This document shows, piece by piece, positions 6,728 to 14,515 of a stretch of 19,442 nucleotides of DNA. This stretch comes from an uncultured Clostridiaceae bacterium (lineage in GTDB: Bacteria > Bacillota > Clostridia > TANB77 > CAG-508). The position numbers were made by a program, and so were the translations under genes. The notes under the pieces are model-generated. The model saw nothing but the letters and a program-made list of their open reading frames with translations. It did no database searches and was not told the origin of the DNA. Position 1 is the first letter of the stretch. The number at the start of each line of letters is the position of its first letter. The DNA lies in contig CATXTS010000022.1 of NCBI GenBank assembly GCA_958402495.1, positions 1 through 19,442 of the forward strand, in the 5' to 3' direction.

Positions 6728-8081
6728 CTATTTTCTCTCCTAAACTAAAAGTAATACCTGTTCCTTCTCCTACTTTACTTTGTATTTGTAAATCTCCATG
6801 GTGTAACTCTATAATTTTCAAGCATAAAGATAATCCCAATCCCATACCAGAAAACTCTCTATTTCTATCTTTTTTCAAAGTATAAAATGGCTCTCTAATT
6901 TTTTCTAGTTCTTCTTGTGGAATTCCTTTTCCTCTATCGATAATTTGCATGGTAGCATCTGGGTATAGTATTACCCAGACTATCATCTTCCCATAATACT
7001 CTTGCAGTTCATTTTCATTATAAGCTTGCATGGCATTTTTTACTAGATTTTGTATCAATGACTTTAGTAATACTTCATCTGATAGAATCCATATATTAGG
7101 TTCTATTTGGTGCTTTATAATTAACTTGGGGAAAGCCAAAGAAAGTTCTTCTAAAATAGATAGTACTGTCTTAGACAAATTTATTTTCTTTAAGCAAACC
7201 TGCCCATTTTCTAACAAAAGTAAATTCATTAGTTGGTCACTCATTTTTTTCATATAGTTTCCTTCTTCATTAATTCTTCTAGCATAATCTATGATGGTCT
7301 TATTATCCTGCACCTTACCACTTTTTAACAAACTAGAATAACCAATAATGGAAGTTAAAGGGGTTCGTATCTCATGGGTTAAATCCCCTATAAAATTCTT
7401 TCTATTCTCAGAAATATTCGTAATATGCTTTACATTTTCATTTACAGAACTAGTCATCTCATTAAATGTTTTTGCAAATGTGCCAAATTCATCATTTCCC
7501 AAGTTTTTTACTTTAATATGGTAATTTCCCTTTAAAATTTCATTAGCAGCCTGTTTTAAAATTTTTATTTTTCTTGTAATCATACTAACACCTATATAAA
7601 GTGTAATAGAAATAATCAAAGAACAAATGGTACTAATTCTAATAAAGAAATCAATTTGCTCTTCTCTGGCTTCAAAAATAGGATTCAAATCTATTCTCAT
7701 TAAAATGGTATATATCTGTGTTTTGGAACACACATATAACATATGATTCTCTATATAGGTACTCACTTGTCCTTCTTTAGGTGTCACTTTACTTTTTATC
7801 TCTTCTTGTAAATCTACCATATTGGTATACAAGATTTTATCTGTTTGTGAAATCTCCAATTTGATATCTGTCTTTCTGTAACGATTACCAATATCTGTAA
7901 TGACTACTTCACCATTTAACTGTATTTCATCATAAATACGGTTAATTTGATTGATACTCTCTTGAATTTGTGCATCTAAACTACTTTTATAACTGTTTTG
8001 TATCATAAAGTAGCCAATAACATAAATAGCAATCGTTACTAAAACAAAAGACATTAAAAAAATCTTTTGGTTGAATTTCAT
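6711..8081 (-). CDS. Membrane sensor histidine kinase
   Basis: This 456-residue two-component kinase starts with TM1 (~6-27). An extracytoplasmic sensor of ~115 residues follows, then TM2 (~146-168), a HAMP linker (~168-222), a HisKA domain with phospho-acceptor His236 in DLTHEIRTPLTS, and a HATPase_c domain. In the last, the N box is QNLVKNAMQAY (Asn345/349), G1 is DRGKGIP (382-388) and G2 is GMGLGLS (412-418). All catalytic motifs are intact. The ATG overlaps the regulator's stop codon as ATGA. With a FemAB ligase two genes downstream, the stimulus is probably cell-envelope related. Confidence 0.95.
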   Translation of the reverse strand: MKFNQKIFLMSFVLVTIAIYVIGYFMIQNSYKSSLDAQIQESINQINRIYDEIQLNGEVVITDIGNRYRKTDIKLEISQTDKILYTNMVDLQEEIKSKVTPKEGQVSTYIENHMLYVCSKTQIYTILMRIDLNPIFEAREEQIDFFIRISTICSLIISITLYIGVSMITRKIKILKQAANEILKGNYHIKVKNLGNDEFGTFAKTFNEMTSSVNENVKHITNISENRKNFIGDLTHEIRTPLTSIIGYSSLLKSGKVQDNKTIIDYARRINEEGNYMKKMSDQLMNLLLLENGQVCLKKINLSKTVLSILEELSLAFPKLIIKHQIEPNIWILSDEVLLKSLIQNLVKNAMQAYNENELQEYYGKMIVWVILYPDATMQIIDRGKGIPQEELEKIREPFYTLKKDRNREFSGMGLGLSLCLKIIELHHGDLQIQSKVGEGTGITFSLGEKIDEEED

Positions 8082-8728
8082 GCATTTTCTCCTCTCAAAC
8101 GATAGCCTACTTTATTAACCGTAATAATATCTTCTTTTAATTCTAACTTTCTTCTTAACTGTTGAATATGGTAATCCACCGTTCTCGTTTCAATTTCTGC
8201 ATTAATATTCCAAACTTTATCTAAAATCTCATCTCTGGTTAATGCTTTATCTACATTTTCTACTAACAATACCAATAATTCATATTCCTTTGGTGTTAAT
8301 TCTACAGGTTTTCCTTGTAAATACACCAATCTTTCTTTTTTATGAATACAAATTTGTTTATAACGCTCTTCTTCTTTTTTCTTATCTAATCGTAATTCTA
8401 TTCTAGCTAGCAACTCTAAAGGTTCAAATGGCTTAGTCATATAATCTTGTCCACCATTCTTTAGCCCTTTTACTATACTAGCCACATCATTTTTCGCTGA
8501 TAAGAAAATCACTGGTGTTTTATCTTTAATCGATTCGATTACACCAAATCCATCTAATTTTGGTAACATGATATCTAATAGAATTAAATCATAGACATGA
8601 CTTCTAATTTTATCTAAGGCTGCTTCCCCATCAAAGGCATAGTCTACTTCATAGTTTCCTAAACTTAATGTATCCCCTATCAATTTAGAAATATTTTCTT
8701 CATCTTCCACCACTAGTATTTTAGCCAT
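8078..8728 (-). CDS. OmpR/PhoB-family response regulator
   Basis: The 216-residue protein has a receiver domain (1-118) with the acidic pair at residues 9-10, phospho-acceptor Asp52 in LILLDIMLP, Ser77 and Lys99 in MTKPFEP. A C-terminal winged helix follows (~130-214: VELTPKEYELLVLL, RTVDYHIQQLRRKLE, VGYRL). It would be phosphorylated by the kinase encoded directly downstream and bind tandem DNA repeats. One substitution in the usual GADDY segment (GGQDY) is not expected to impair it. GGAGG lies about 9 nt before the ATG. It is the first gene of the operon, and the 11-bp-phased repeats upstream suggest autoregulation. Confidence 0.96.
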   Translation of the reverse strand: MAKILVVEDEENISKLIGDTLSLGNYEVDYAFDGEAALDKIRSHVYDLILLDIMLPKLDGFGVIESIKDKTPVIFLSAKNDVASIVKGLKNGGQDYMTKPFEPLELLARIELRLDKKKEEERYKQICIHKKERLVYLQGKPVELTPKEYELLVLLVENVDKALTRDEILDKVWNINAEIETRTVDYHIQQLRRKLELKEDIITVNKVGYRLRGENA

Positions 8729-8774
8729 TTTGTTTTCCTCCCTAATTTACATTCATTTTACCACCTCTAGCCGC

Positions 8775-8842
8775 ATTCTACAATAGTTTTCTAAGAGAAG
8801 TCTTATTGAAATGGTAAACTTCTTGTAAGATTTTTGTAAGAT
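8775..8842 (-). promoter_or_regulatory. 11-bp-phased direct repeats and candidate -10 before the response regulator
   Basis: On the minus strand CTTACA occurs at 8835-8840 and again at 8824-8829, exactly 11 bp apart. A weaker third copy (TTTACC, 8813-8818) continues the same phase. This spacing is typical of PhoB/PhoP-box sites bound by OmpR-family dimers. A possible -10, TAGAAT, lies at 8775-8780, 32 nt nearer the gene, with no good -35. That pattern would fit an activator-dependent promoter. Confidence 0.55.
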
Positions 8843-8947
8843 AGAGGTCTTTATCTTTCTTTTTCATGCTATTATTATATTATCGTGTTTTTATAAAATC
8901 AATTTCCTTTTTATTTCCCTCTTTTCTATTTTTAATATAATTTTATA

Positions 8948-9184
8948 AGTACACCAAGTGAACTAAAAATAGTATGATTTAAAATTTCAAGTTCACTTGG
9001 TGTACTTGAAAATTCTTTACTTTTTTCACATTCACTTAGTGAACAAAATTCCAAATATTTCGTAAAAATCAAGTACACTTTGTGAACTTTCGCCTGAAAT
9101 TAGTGAATTTTTTTCAAGTTTCCAGTTTACTATTTCCAATTCCAACGAAAAATAGCTGGTTTGAGTCAGTTCACTCGGTGAATT
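8948..9184. repeat. Cluster of five 17-bp dyads, consensus AGTTCAC-N3-GTGAACT
   Basis: Five related dyads occupy a non-coding stretch: 8948-8964 (AGTACACCAAGTGAACT), 8990-9006 (AGTTCACTTGGTGTACT), 9029-9045 (CATTCACTTAGTGAACA), 9072-9088 (AGTACACTTTGTGAACT) and 9168-9184 (AGTTCACTCGGTGAATT). A half-site lies at about 9100-9107. Centres are 42, 39, 43 and 96 bp apart, close to whole numbers of helical turns. The first two, extended by one base, are reverse complements of each other. The pattern fits a cooperative regulator or partition-type binding region. No adjacent gene clearly encodes the binding protein. Confidence 0.8.
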
Positions 9185-9228
9185 TTTACATCACATTTGC
9201 TTAAAATTTTTGTTTCTTTATTAACTCT

Positions 9229-9252
9229 CAAGCGGTATTAACATACCGCTTG
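9229..9252. other. Hairpin, 9-bp stem
   Basis: CAAGCGGTA (9229-9237) and TACCGCTTG (9244-9252) form a perfect 9-bp stem around a 6-nt loop. It is GC-richer than its surroundings and has no T-tract on either strand, so it is not a standard terminator. It could be a protein-binding dyad. The rest of 9186-9340 holds nothing else I can identify. Confidence 0.5.
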
Positions 9253-9344
9253 CACACATTTTAAATGAGGTATTTCACTCTAAAAATGTACTTATGTCTA
9301 CTTGATTAAATATACTTATCCTTAAACCCCTCTTAACTGAAAAA

Positions 9345-9421
9345 AATGTGCTTTTAAAATTAAGTCAAGGTTGTGCGATAGCACATGCATTTAACCTTGA
9401 CTTGGTTTTATAAAGCACATT
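9345..9421 (-). terminator. Long imperfect hairpin after the defence-like operon
   Basis: Arms of about 28 nt (9345-9372 and 9393-9421) pair with a few mismatches and one bulge. Inside lies a small stem (GTGC-GATA-GCAC at 9373-9384). The best-paired core is AAGTCAAGGTT/AACCTTGACTT. It stands 30 nt beyond the stop of the helicase gene, and the minus strand is AT-rich after the core, so termination is the simplest reading. The length of the outer arms is unusual and could mark a small mobile or boundary element. Confidence 0.55.
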
Positions 9422-9451
9422 AGAATTATTTTGAGGATTAATTACTCAAAT

Positions 9452-10561
9452 TTATAATCCTTCTTTTAATTTAAAAATATTCTCTAAATCATCACATACA
9501 AAAGTTAAACTATGTACTGCTCTGGTCATTGCTACATATAACTTATTTTTTGTTATTCCATCTATCTTACATTTTTGACCTTTCAAATATTTTTTTAGTT
9601 CTCCCGTAGGATATAATAGTACTCTTTCGTATGTAGCACCTTTTGACTTTCCATATGTTGTACTTCTATAATTTTGATTAATTTTTGTTCGTGAATCATA
9701 TATCAATTGTATTGGATTATATTTTTCTAAATATTTATTTATATCTTTTTTAGTTATTATATATATTCCTTCATGAGCAGTTTTTTCCTTTTTTACACTT
9801 TTTAAAGTACCATATTCTTGATAAAAATTGTTTACAAATTCGATAATGTCTTTAAAACATCTATGGCATACAATTAATGATTTATCATCTATTTCATATT
9901 CACTATTTTTGCATTTATTTTTCAAAAAATCATCTATATTTCCATTACTATACTTTTTATATATTTCTGCGTGATGAGTATTAAATATATTTTGTCTTGG
10001 ATCGCCAACTAGTTTTATGTTTGAATGCGTAAGTAATAATAATTTAATTATTTCTAAATCATATCCTACCATATCTTGAACTTCATCTATAAAAATATAA
10101 TTATATATTTGACTTATTCTATCTATTACCAAATTCTCAGATTTTTCGTTAATTCGGACTACTAATTTGGATAATTTATCAGTATATATATTTTTATATG
10201 TATCAAAATAATATTTTTCAAATTCCTTTTCACCATAATATACTGGAAATCCGTTTGAACTTTTATATTTCAATCCTGACTTACCTTCGACAAAGTGTAT
10301 TCCATTGACTTCCTTAATTTCTAACACTTTTCTATATGGTCTTATCCCATGTTCTAGTAGAAAAGAAAACCATGTTTGAATAAATATATTATTAGGTACA
10401 TATCCTATTTTCTCTATTATCTTCGATTCTATCTCATTTCTGCAGTTAATGGTATATGTAGTAATTAAAACTCTTTTATCTTTTACTTTTAAAGCCTCTT
10501 CTATTAAATATGTTGTTTTACCTGTTCCTGCACCAGCAATTATCAATTTATTCTTACTCAT
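9452..10561 (-). CDS. Short UvrD/Rep-like superfamily 1 helicase (GajB-like)
   Basis: The 369-residue ATPase has motif I AGAGTGKTT (9-17, Lys15), motif II FIDEVQD (157-163), motif III LVGDPRQNIF (184-193), a motif V-like GKSKGATYERVLLYP (304-318) and motif VI LYVAMTRA (341-348). It would be an SF1A DNA helicase or a nucleotide-sensing ATPase. It is short for the family: PcrA/UvrD have about 700 residues, and described GajB proteins about 490 as I recall them, so accessory subdomains are reduced or absent. It overlaps the OLD nuclease gene by ATGA, with AGAGG before the ATG. That gene pair is the Gabija arrangement. It ends the operon. Confidence 0.88.
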   Translation of the reverse strand: MSKNKLIIAGAGTGKTTYLIEEALKVKDKRVLITTYTINCRNEIESKIIEKIGYVPNNIFIQTWFSFLLEHGIRPYRKVLEIKEVNGIHFVEGKSGLKYKSSNGFPVYYGEKEFEKYYFDTYKNIYTDKLSKLVVRINEKSENLVIDRISQIYNYIFIDEVQDMVGYDLEIIKLLLLTHSNIKLVGDPRQNIFNTHHAEIYKKYSNGNIDDFLKNKCKNSEYEIDDKSLIVCHRCFKDIIEFVNNFYQEYGTLKSVKKEKTAHEGIYIITKKDINKYLEKYNPIQLIYDSRTKINQNYRSTTYGKSKGATYERVLLYPTGELKKYLKGQKCKIDGITKNKLYVAMTRAVHSLTFVCDDLENIFKLKEGL

Positions 10562-12192
10562 TGTATCGCCTCTTTTATATACGTAGGATAGTTTAAATTT
10601 ATATCACTCTCAAATATTTTTAACGCACATTCTGTCTTATTATTAACCATATATTTAATCAGATTATCCTCTGTTTTAAACTCTTTACCTAGAACTCTAT
10701 TTAAAGTTTGCAAATTGTTTGCTCTAACCATACAAGGTTCAAGTGTGTCATAATTAAAGTTACCATTTTTAGATTTTAATTCTCCTTGATTTATATGAGT
10801 AACTTTATCATAGCATATTTTTATATATTGTTTCTTGTTTTTATCAATATAGTTTTTATACTTGTTTTCTAAAACCTCTATATCTCCATCATTATCTGTT
10901 ACTACAACAGTTTCTTTTCCAAGCAAATCCGCTAGTTCCAAAAATCTTAAAAAAGTCGTTCCTACTGATATTACATCAATTTCATCCTCTATTGGTAATT
11001 TGTTATACTTATTATAGTAAGCTTTCTGCAATATTAATTCATCTGCATCCCCTTCTACTAATATAGCCTTTTTACATAGCAAAAATCTTAATGTATCATA
11101 TCCAGGTTTCTTAATGAAGAATTTCTTTGTATCATCTGTCAAATTTCCAAATTTAGTTAGCAGTTTGTTATTTATCAATTCCAAATTTTCTATTCCTAAC
11201 TTATTGGCAACAAAACTACTATGAGTTGTTATAAAAATCTGTTTTTCTTTTCCAAAATCATAAATATCACTTATAAGTTTATTTAATTTAGCATGTGTCA
11301 AATGATTTTCTGGTTCTTCTAGTAATAATATTCCTGAATTTTCTGCTCGTTTATTAGTTAGTGAAAGTTCTATTTTTAAAGAAGACTGTTCTCCTTTTCC
11401 AATATAATCAAATGGTATTGCATTAATCTTCGTAATTATTGCTTTTTCCCAATCATTTCTATTAAGCATTTCTACATCAATTTCTATTGTATTATTCATA
11501 AAATGGTTTTCTTCACTTAATCTTGTATTTATCGATTTTATTGTATTATCTTTTATAAATATATCTCTAACTTTTCTATATGCTTGTGAAATATCAATAA
11601 TTTCTTTTTCCTCTAATTTATCTTTTACTATTCTTGCTATACAATTGTCAGAACCATTTCTAACGTTAGAATCGGAAGTATCTATTAATATAGATTTAAT
11701 TGGAATTGTTCTAGTTGTTATATCTTTATCAGCCGCATTTTTCCACTCAATTTTATAATATTCAATTGGTAAAGTAACTATCTCTTCTTTCTCTTTTAAT
11801 ACCTCATATTCTTCTTGATATTTATTATCAAATTTCACACATAGACTAATGCATGCCTCATTTCTATTTTGACTATTTTCCATACCATTTAATATAGGGT
11901 CTGCATCTTCAAAATATAATTCAATTAACATTTCTGGCAAAGTAACATCTTTATTGCCTTTAATATCTGTAATATATTTATTTACTATTTCTTTGTTGAA
12001 AATGTCTTGTGTAAGATTATTTCTTAAATACTTCCCTCTAAACACACCTGTTAAGCAAAGGTGTATTGCTTCTAAAATTGTTGATTTGCCTTCATTATTA
12101 TCACCTACTAAAATATTCATATGCTCATTAGGTTCAAATGAAAAATTTTTAAAACATTTAAAATTTTTTATTATTATCTTTTTTATATACAT
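10558..12192 (-). CDS. OLD-family ATPase/TOPRIM nuclease (GajA-like)
   Basis: This 544-residue protein has an SMC/ABC-type ATPase head and a C-terminal TOPRIM nuclease. Walker A is GDNNEGKST (30-38) and a signature-like GEQSSLKIELSL lies at 267-278. Walker B is ILLLEEPENHL (288-298) and the H-loop is TTHSS (His324). TOPRIM residues are Glu380 in VEGDADE and the acidic TDNDGD (432-437), with a TLEP..VRAN segment at 483-492. Key catalytic residues are present. OLD proteins next to a UvrD-like helicase are class 2, which includes GajA of the Gabija anti-phage system, a DNA nickase controlled by nucleotide levels. The ATG has AGGAAG 8 nt upstream. It lies 17 nt after the HEPN-like gene. Confidence 0.9.
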   Translation of the reverse strand: MYIKKIIIKNFKCFKNFSFEPNEHMNILVGDNNEGKSTILEAIHLCLTGVFRGKYLRNNLTQDIFNKEIVNKYITDIKGNKDVTLPEMLIELYFEDADPILNGMENSQNRNEACISLCVKFDNKYQEEYEVLKEKEEIVTLPIEYYKIEWKNAADKDITTRTIPIKSILIDTSDSNVRNGSDNCIARIVKDKLEEKEIIDISQAYRKVRDIFIKDNTIKSINTRLSEENHFMNNTIEIDVEMLNRNDWEKAIITKINAIPFDYIGKGEQSSLKIELSLTNKRAENSGILLLEEPENHLTHAKLNKLISDIYDFGKEKQIFITTHSSFVANKLGIENLELINNKLLTKFGNLTDDTKKFFIKKPGYDTLRFLLCKKAILVEGDADELILQKAYYNKYNKLPIEDEIDVISVGTTFLRFLELADLLGKETVVVTDNDGDIEVLENKYKNYIDKNKKQYIKICYDKVTHINQGELKSKNGNFNYDTLEPCMVRANNLQTLNRVLGKEFKTEDNLIKYMVNNKTECALKIFESDINLNYPTYIKEAIQ

Positions 12193-12209
12193 CTTTTACA
12201 CTTCCTAAA

Positions 12210-12986
12210 TTAATATCCTATGATAATATTTCTCCAACTCTTTTTTCTTCTAATTTCTCCATCACTATAATTAGCTCTAAAATATTTAAAATACTCTCTT
12301 AAACATGGAAATAAATTATTTTTTATTTCATACTCTGTTAAAATGCTCACTAATAAAGTTATGATTTTATAAAAAACAAGTACATTGTATCCTTGTATTA
12401 CATCTCTTTGTTCAATCTCATCAACAATATACATAGCATTATTAATCTGATTTGAATTCATATCAAAAAATAAAATATCAGCTGTTTGATTAAGTTTATT
12501 AATCAATTCATTCTTATTTGGTATTGTTTTGATTTTTGCATTATATTCTTTTAAAACCATTTTTTCTATATCATTCCACTCTTCCAAAGGATTTAATTTT
12601 TGAATATCCTTTCCAGTTAAAACATCTAAATTATAATATCTAGTAGTTCTCGCAAAGTCACTTAAAAAATTTATTGTAGAATTATATAAATTATTTTTTA
12701 ATATGTTAGGTACAACTATTTTAAACATTTCATATAAATTATGTCCTTTTGCTTTTATTTCTTTATTTTCTGGAAAGTTTCCATTATTTCTTATTCTGTA
12801 ATCATAAATAATAATTAATTTTAGTAATCTTTCTAATCCTATAGATAATGAGAAAAAAGCTTGATAATACATTCCTTTTTCATAAACATTGGCTTTTCTT
12901 AAACAATCTAATCCCTCTGCTAATGCAAAAGCAGTCAAAGATCCTTCTATTAATAATAATTTTTCTTCTATACTAAAATTTTCCAT
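12210..12986 (-). CDS. Helical protein with HEPN-like traits, 258 aa
   Basis: No family is recognised with certainty. The protein is predicted to be almost all helical. It shows a layout seen in HEPN-type and defence-associated proteins: a helix with LSIGLERLLKLII (47-59), then GHNLYEMF (81-88), then FARTTRYYNLD (111-121). A conserved Arg-x4-6-His nuclease motif is not obvious, so RNase activity is uncertain. The C-terminus is basic (RRKKSWRN). The ATG at 12986 has AAGGAAG 5 nt upstream; an ATG 24 nt earlier has no ribosome binding site. It follows the AlbA/HATPase gene by 10 nt and precedes the OLD nuclease gene by 17 nt, so it probably belongs to the same transcript. Confidence 0.65.
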   Translation of the reverse strand: MENFSIEEKLLLIEGSLTAFALAEGLDCLRKANVYEKGMYYQAFFSLSIGLERLLKLIIIYDYRIRNNGNFPENKEIKAKGHNLYEMFKIVVPNILKNNLYNSTINFLSDFARTTRYYNLDVLTGKDIQKLNPLEEWNDIEKMVLKEYNAKIKTIPNKNELINKLNQTADILFFDMNSNQINNAMYIVDEIEQRDVIQGYNVLVFYKIITLLVSILTEYEIKNNLFPCLREYFKYFRANYSDGEIRRKKSWRNIIIGY

Positions 12987-12996
12987 ATCTACTTCC

Positions 12997-14493
12997 TTAT
13001 TTTGATACATATTTTTGATTTTTATGATTTGGTTTTTCTGGTATCGTCATTTGCAATAACCCTTCTTCTAATAATGGTTTCAAATATAGCATTGTAAAGT
13101 TTCTTGCATGTTTATATTCCATATATTCCATTATCTCTTTCTTACTATGTGGCTCTTTGCAAAATTCTAATATCTTTATTTCTTGTTCATTTAACTTAGT
13201 CAGTTCTTGGTCGGTTCTTGGTCGGTCTTTTATCTCATTTTCAAATCCATTATGCATAAATATTGTTGTAATAAAATAATCTCTTGTTTCATTTGTTTCA
13301 AACTCTGGTTCTTTTGAACCATTATTTTTCAATGCTCTTTTGATTTTGGGAACTCCTGTATTTCTACCTTCTGTTAATTTTAATTCTTTTAAAAATTCGC
13401 CAATTCTACGATTTCTATATTTTCTTGCTATCATGTTTTTATCTTCAATTGATTTTTCGCTTATTGAACGGTCTGGTCCTGGATAACTCACAATATGAAT
13501 TCTATCTTCCATTATCCTTACTTCTACTGGCTCTCTTACATCATATCCTCTATGATAAACTGCATTTACTAATGCTTCTTCTACTGCTTGATATGGATAA
13601 TTAAAAAATCTTACCGCTTCTGCTTGTCCATCTATCTTTAAAATTTTTTCCATAATAACAGTATTTTTTATATATGTTAAAGCACTTTTTATCATACTAT
13701 CAATTGGTCCTTTAAATATTTGCTCTGTCATATCATCACCTTCTGGACCATTTCTTAAATCTACTACTTCTATTTGTGAATATGGGAAAAATTTTTGTGG
13801 TTCATCATTGAAAAACATTAAGCCTACATTTAGCGGTTTCATATATTCTGGTGTTCCATCCACAATTCTCATGCTTTTGCATAAATCTATAAAATCCATT
13901 GTTTCAGATTCTTTTAGTAAATCACTTTTTATTTCGTATAAGTAATTTTGAATTAATGGTAGCTTCAAATCTCTAATTTCTGCCTCATGGTTCATTCTAT
14001 CATCAAAAGGTATGGTTATTGCCATGTCATATAATTCCTTTTGTTCTATTTCTGTAGCTTTTACTGTACTTGACATCTTTCTTATATAATAGGAATAACC
14101 TTTTGAAAAATCTTTATCTAATGTTGTTGGGCATTTATATGGTCTTGTTTGTCCACCAAAGCACCATACTACTAGTATATTTTTACCTTTATATTGTGCA
14201 ACATCTACGATTGGTGTATATGATGGTTGTATTAGTTTGCACTTTGCTAATAACTCTTTTTGAATTTTATCTACTTCAGATAATTCAAGTCCTGTTATTG
14301 GCATTTTAGGTCTTCCATTTTCTTCTCCAACACCTATTAGAATATAACCTCCGCCCCAGTTATCTATATCATTTGCAAATGCACATATTGTATGTAATAT
14401 TGGTTCTGGATTCCAATTTTTCTTTAATTCTAATCTTGCATTTTCTACAATGTTTTCATTTAATATATTTTCTATACTTGTAGGTAACTTCAT
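12997..14493 (-). CDS. Schlafen-type AlbA_2 / HATPase_c_4 protein with winged helix
   Basis: The 498-residue protein has an AlbA_2 (Schlafen-like) domain at ~5-140: ENARLELKKNW, then FANDIDNWGGGYILIGVGE. A HATPase_c_4 domain lies at ~295-415 (EEALVNAVYHRGYD with Glu306/Asn310, RIHIVSYPGP, NTGVPKIKRAL). A C-terminal winged helix follows at ~433-485. Such proteins are often labelled RecG-like regulators; the AlbA_2 fold can bind or cut nucleic acids. It may be a regulator or sensor of the cluster. The linker before the winged helix is encoded by an 11-nt tandem repeat. AGAGGTG lies 5 nt before the ATG. It starts 22 nt after the peptidase gene. Confidence 0.85.
   Translation of the reverse strand: MKLPTSIENILNENIVENARLELKKNWNPEPILHTICAFANDIDNWGGGYILIGVGEENGRPKMPITGLELSEVDKIQKELLAKCKLIQPSYTPIVDVAQYKGKNILVVWCFGGQTRPYKCPTTLDKDFSKGYSYYIRKMSSTVKATEIEQKELYDMAITIPFDDRMNHEAEIRDLKLPLIQNYLYEIKSDLLKESETMDFIDLCKSMRIVDGTPEYMKPLNVGLMFFNDEPQKFFPYSQIEVVDLRNGPEGDDMTEQIFKGPIDSMIKSALTYIKNTVIMEKILKIDGQAEAVRFFNYPYQAVEEALVNAVYHRGYDVREPVEVRIMEDRIHIVSYPGPDRSISEKSIEDKNMIARKYRNRRIGEFLKELKLTEGRNTGVPKIKRALKNNGSKEPEFETNETRDYFITTIFMHNGFENEIKDRPRTDQELTKLNEQEIKILEFCKEPHSKKEIMEYMEYKHARNFTMLYLKPLLEEGLLQMTIPEKPNHKNQKYVSK
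13203..13224 (-). repeat. 11-nt tandem repeat inside the AlbA_2/HATPase gene
   Basis: GTTCTTGGTCG occurs twice in direct tandem (13203-13213 and 13214-13224), with diverged partial copies on either side. It encodes the PRTDQELTK linker between the HATPase domain and the winged helix. Because 11 is not a multiple of three, gain or loss of one unit would shift the frame and remove the winged helix. Confidence 0.8.
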
Positions 14494-14515
14494 AGTTTCA
14501 CCTCTTTCATTTTAT

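Noticed and set aside
8948..9184. CRISPR array
   Set aside because: Repeats are short, palindromic and variable, spacing is partly irregular, and there are no cas genes.
8948..9184. parS centromere cluster
   Set aside because: The arms are similar but the 3-bp centre breaks the TGTTTCACGTGAAACA consensus, and no ParA/ParB gene is in the window.
11954..12208. Plus-strand 84-aa frame antisense to the OLD nuclease start
   Set aside because: It is a hydrophobic shadow of an AT-rich gene with no ribosome binding site; the minus-strand gene carries full ATPase motifs.
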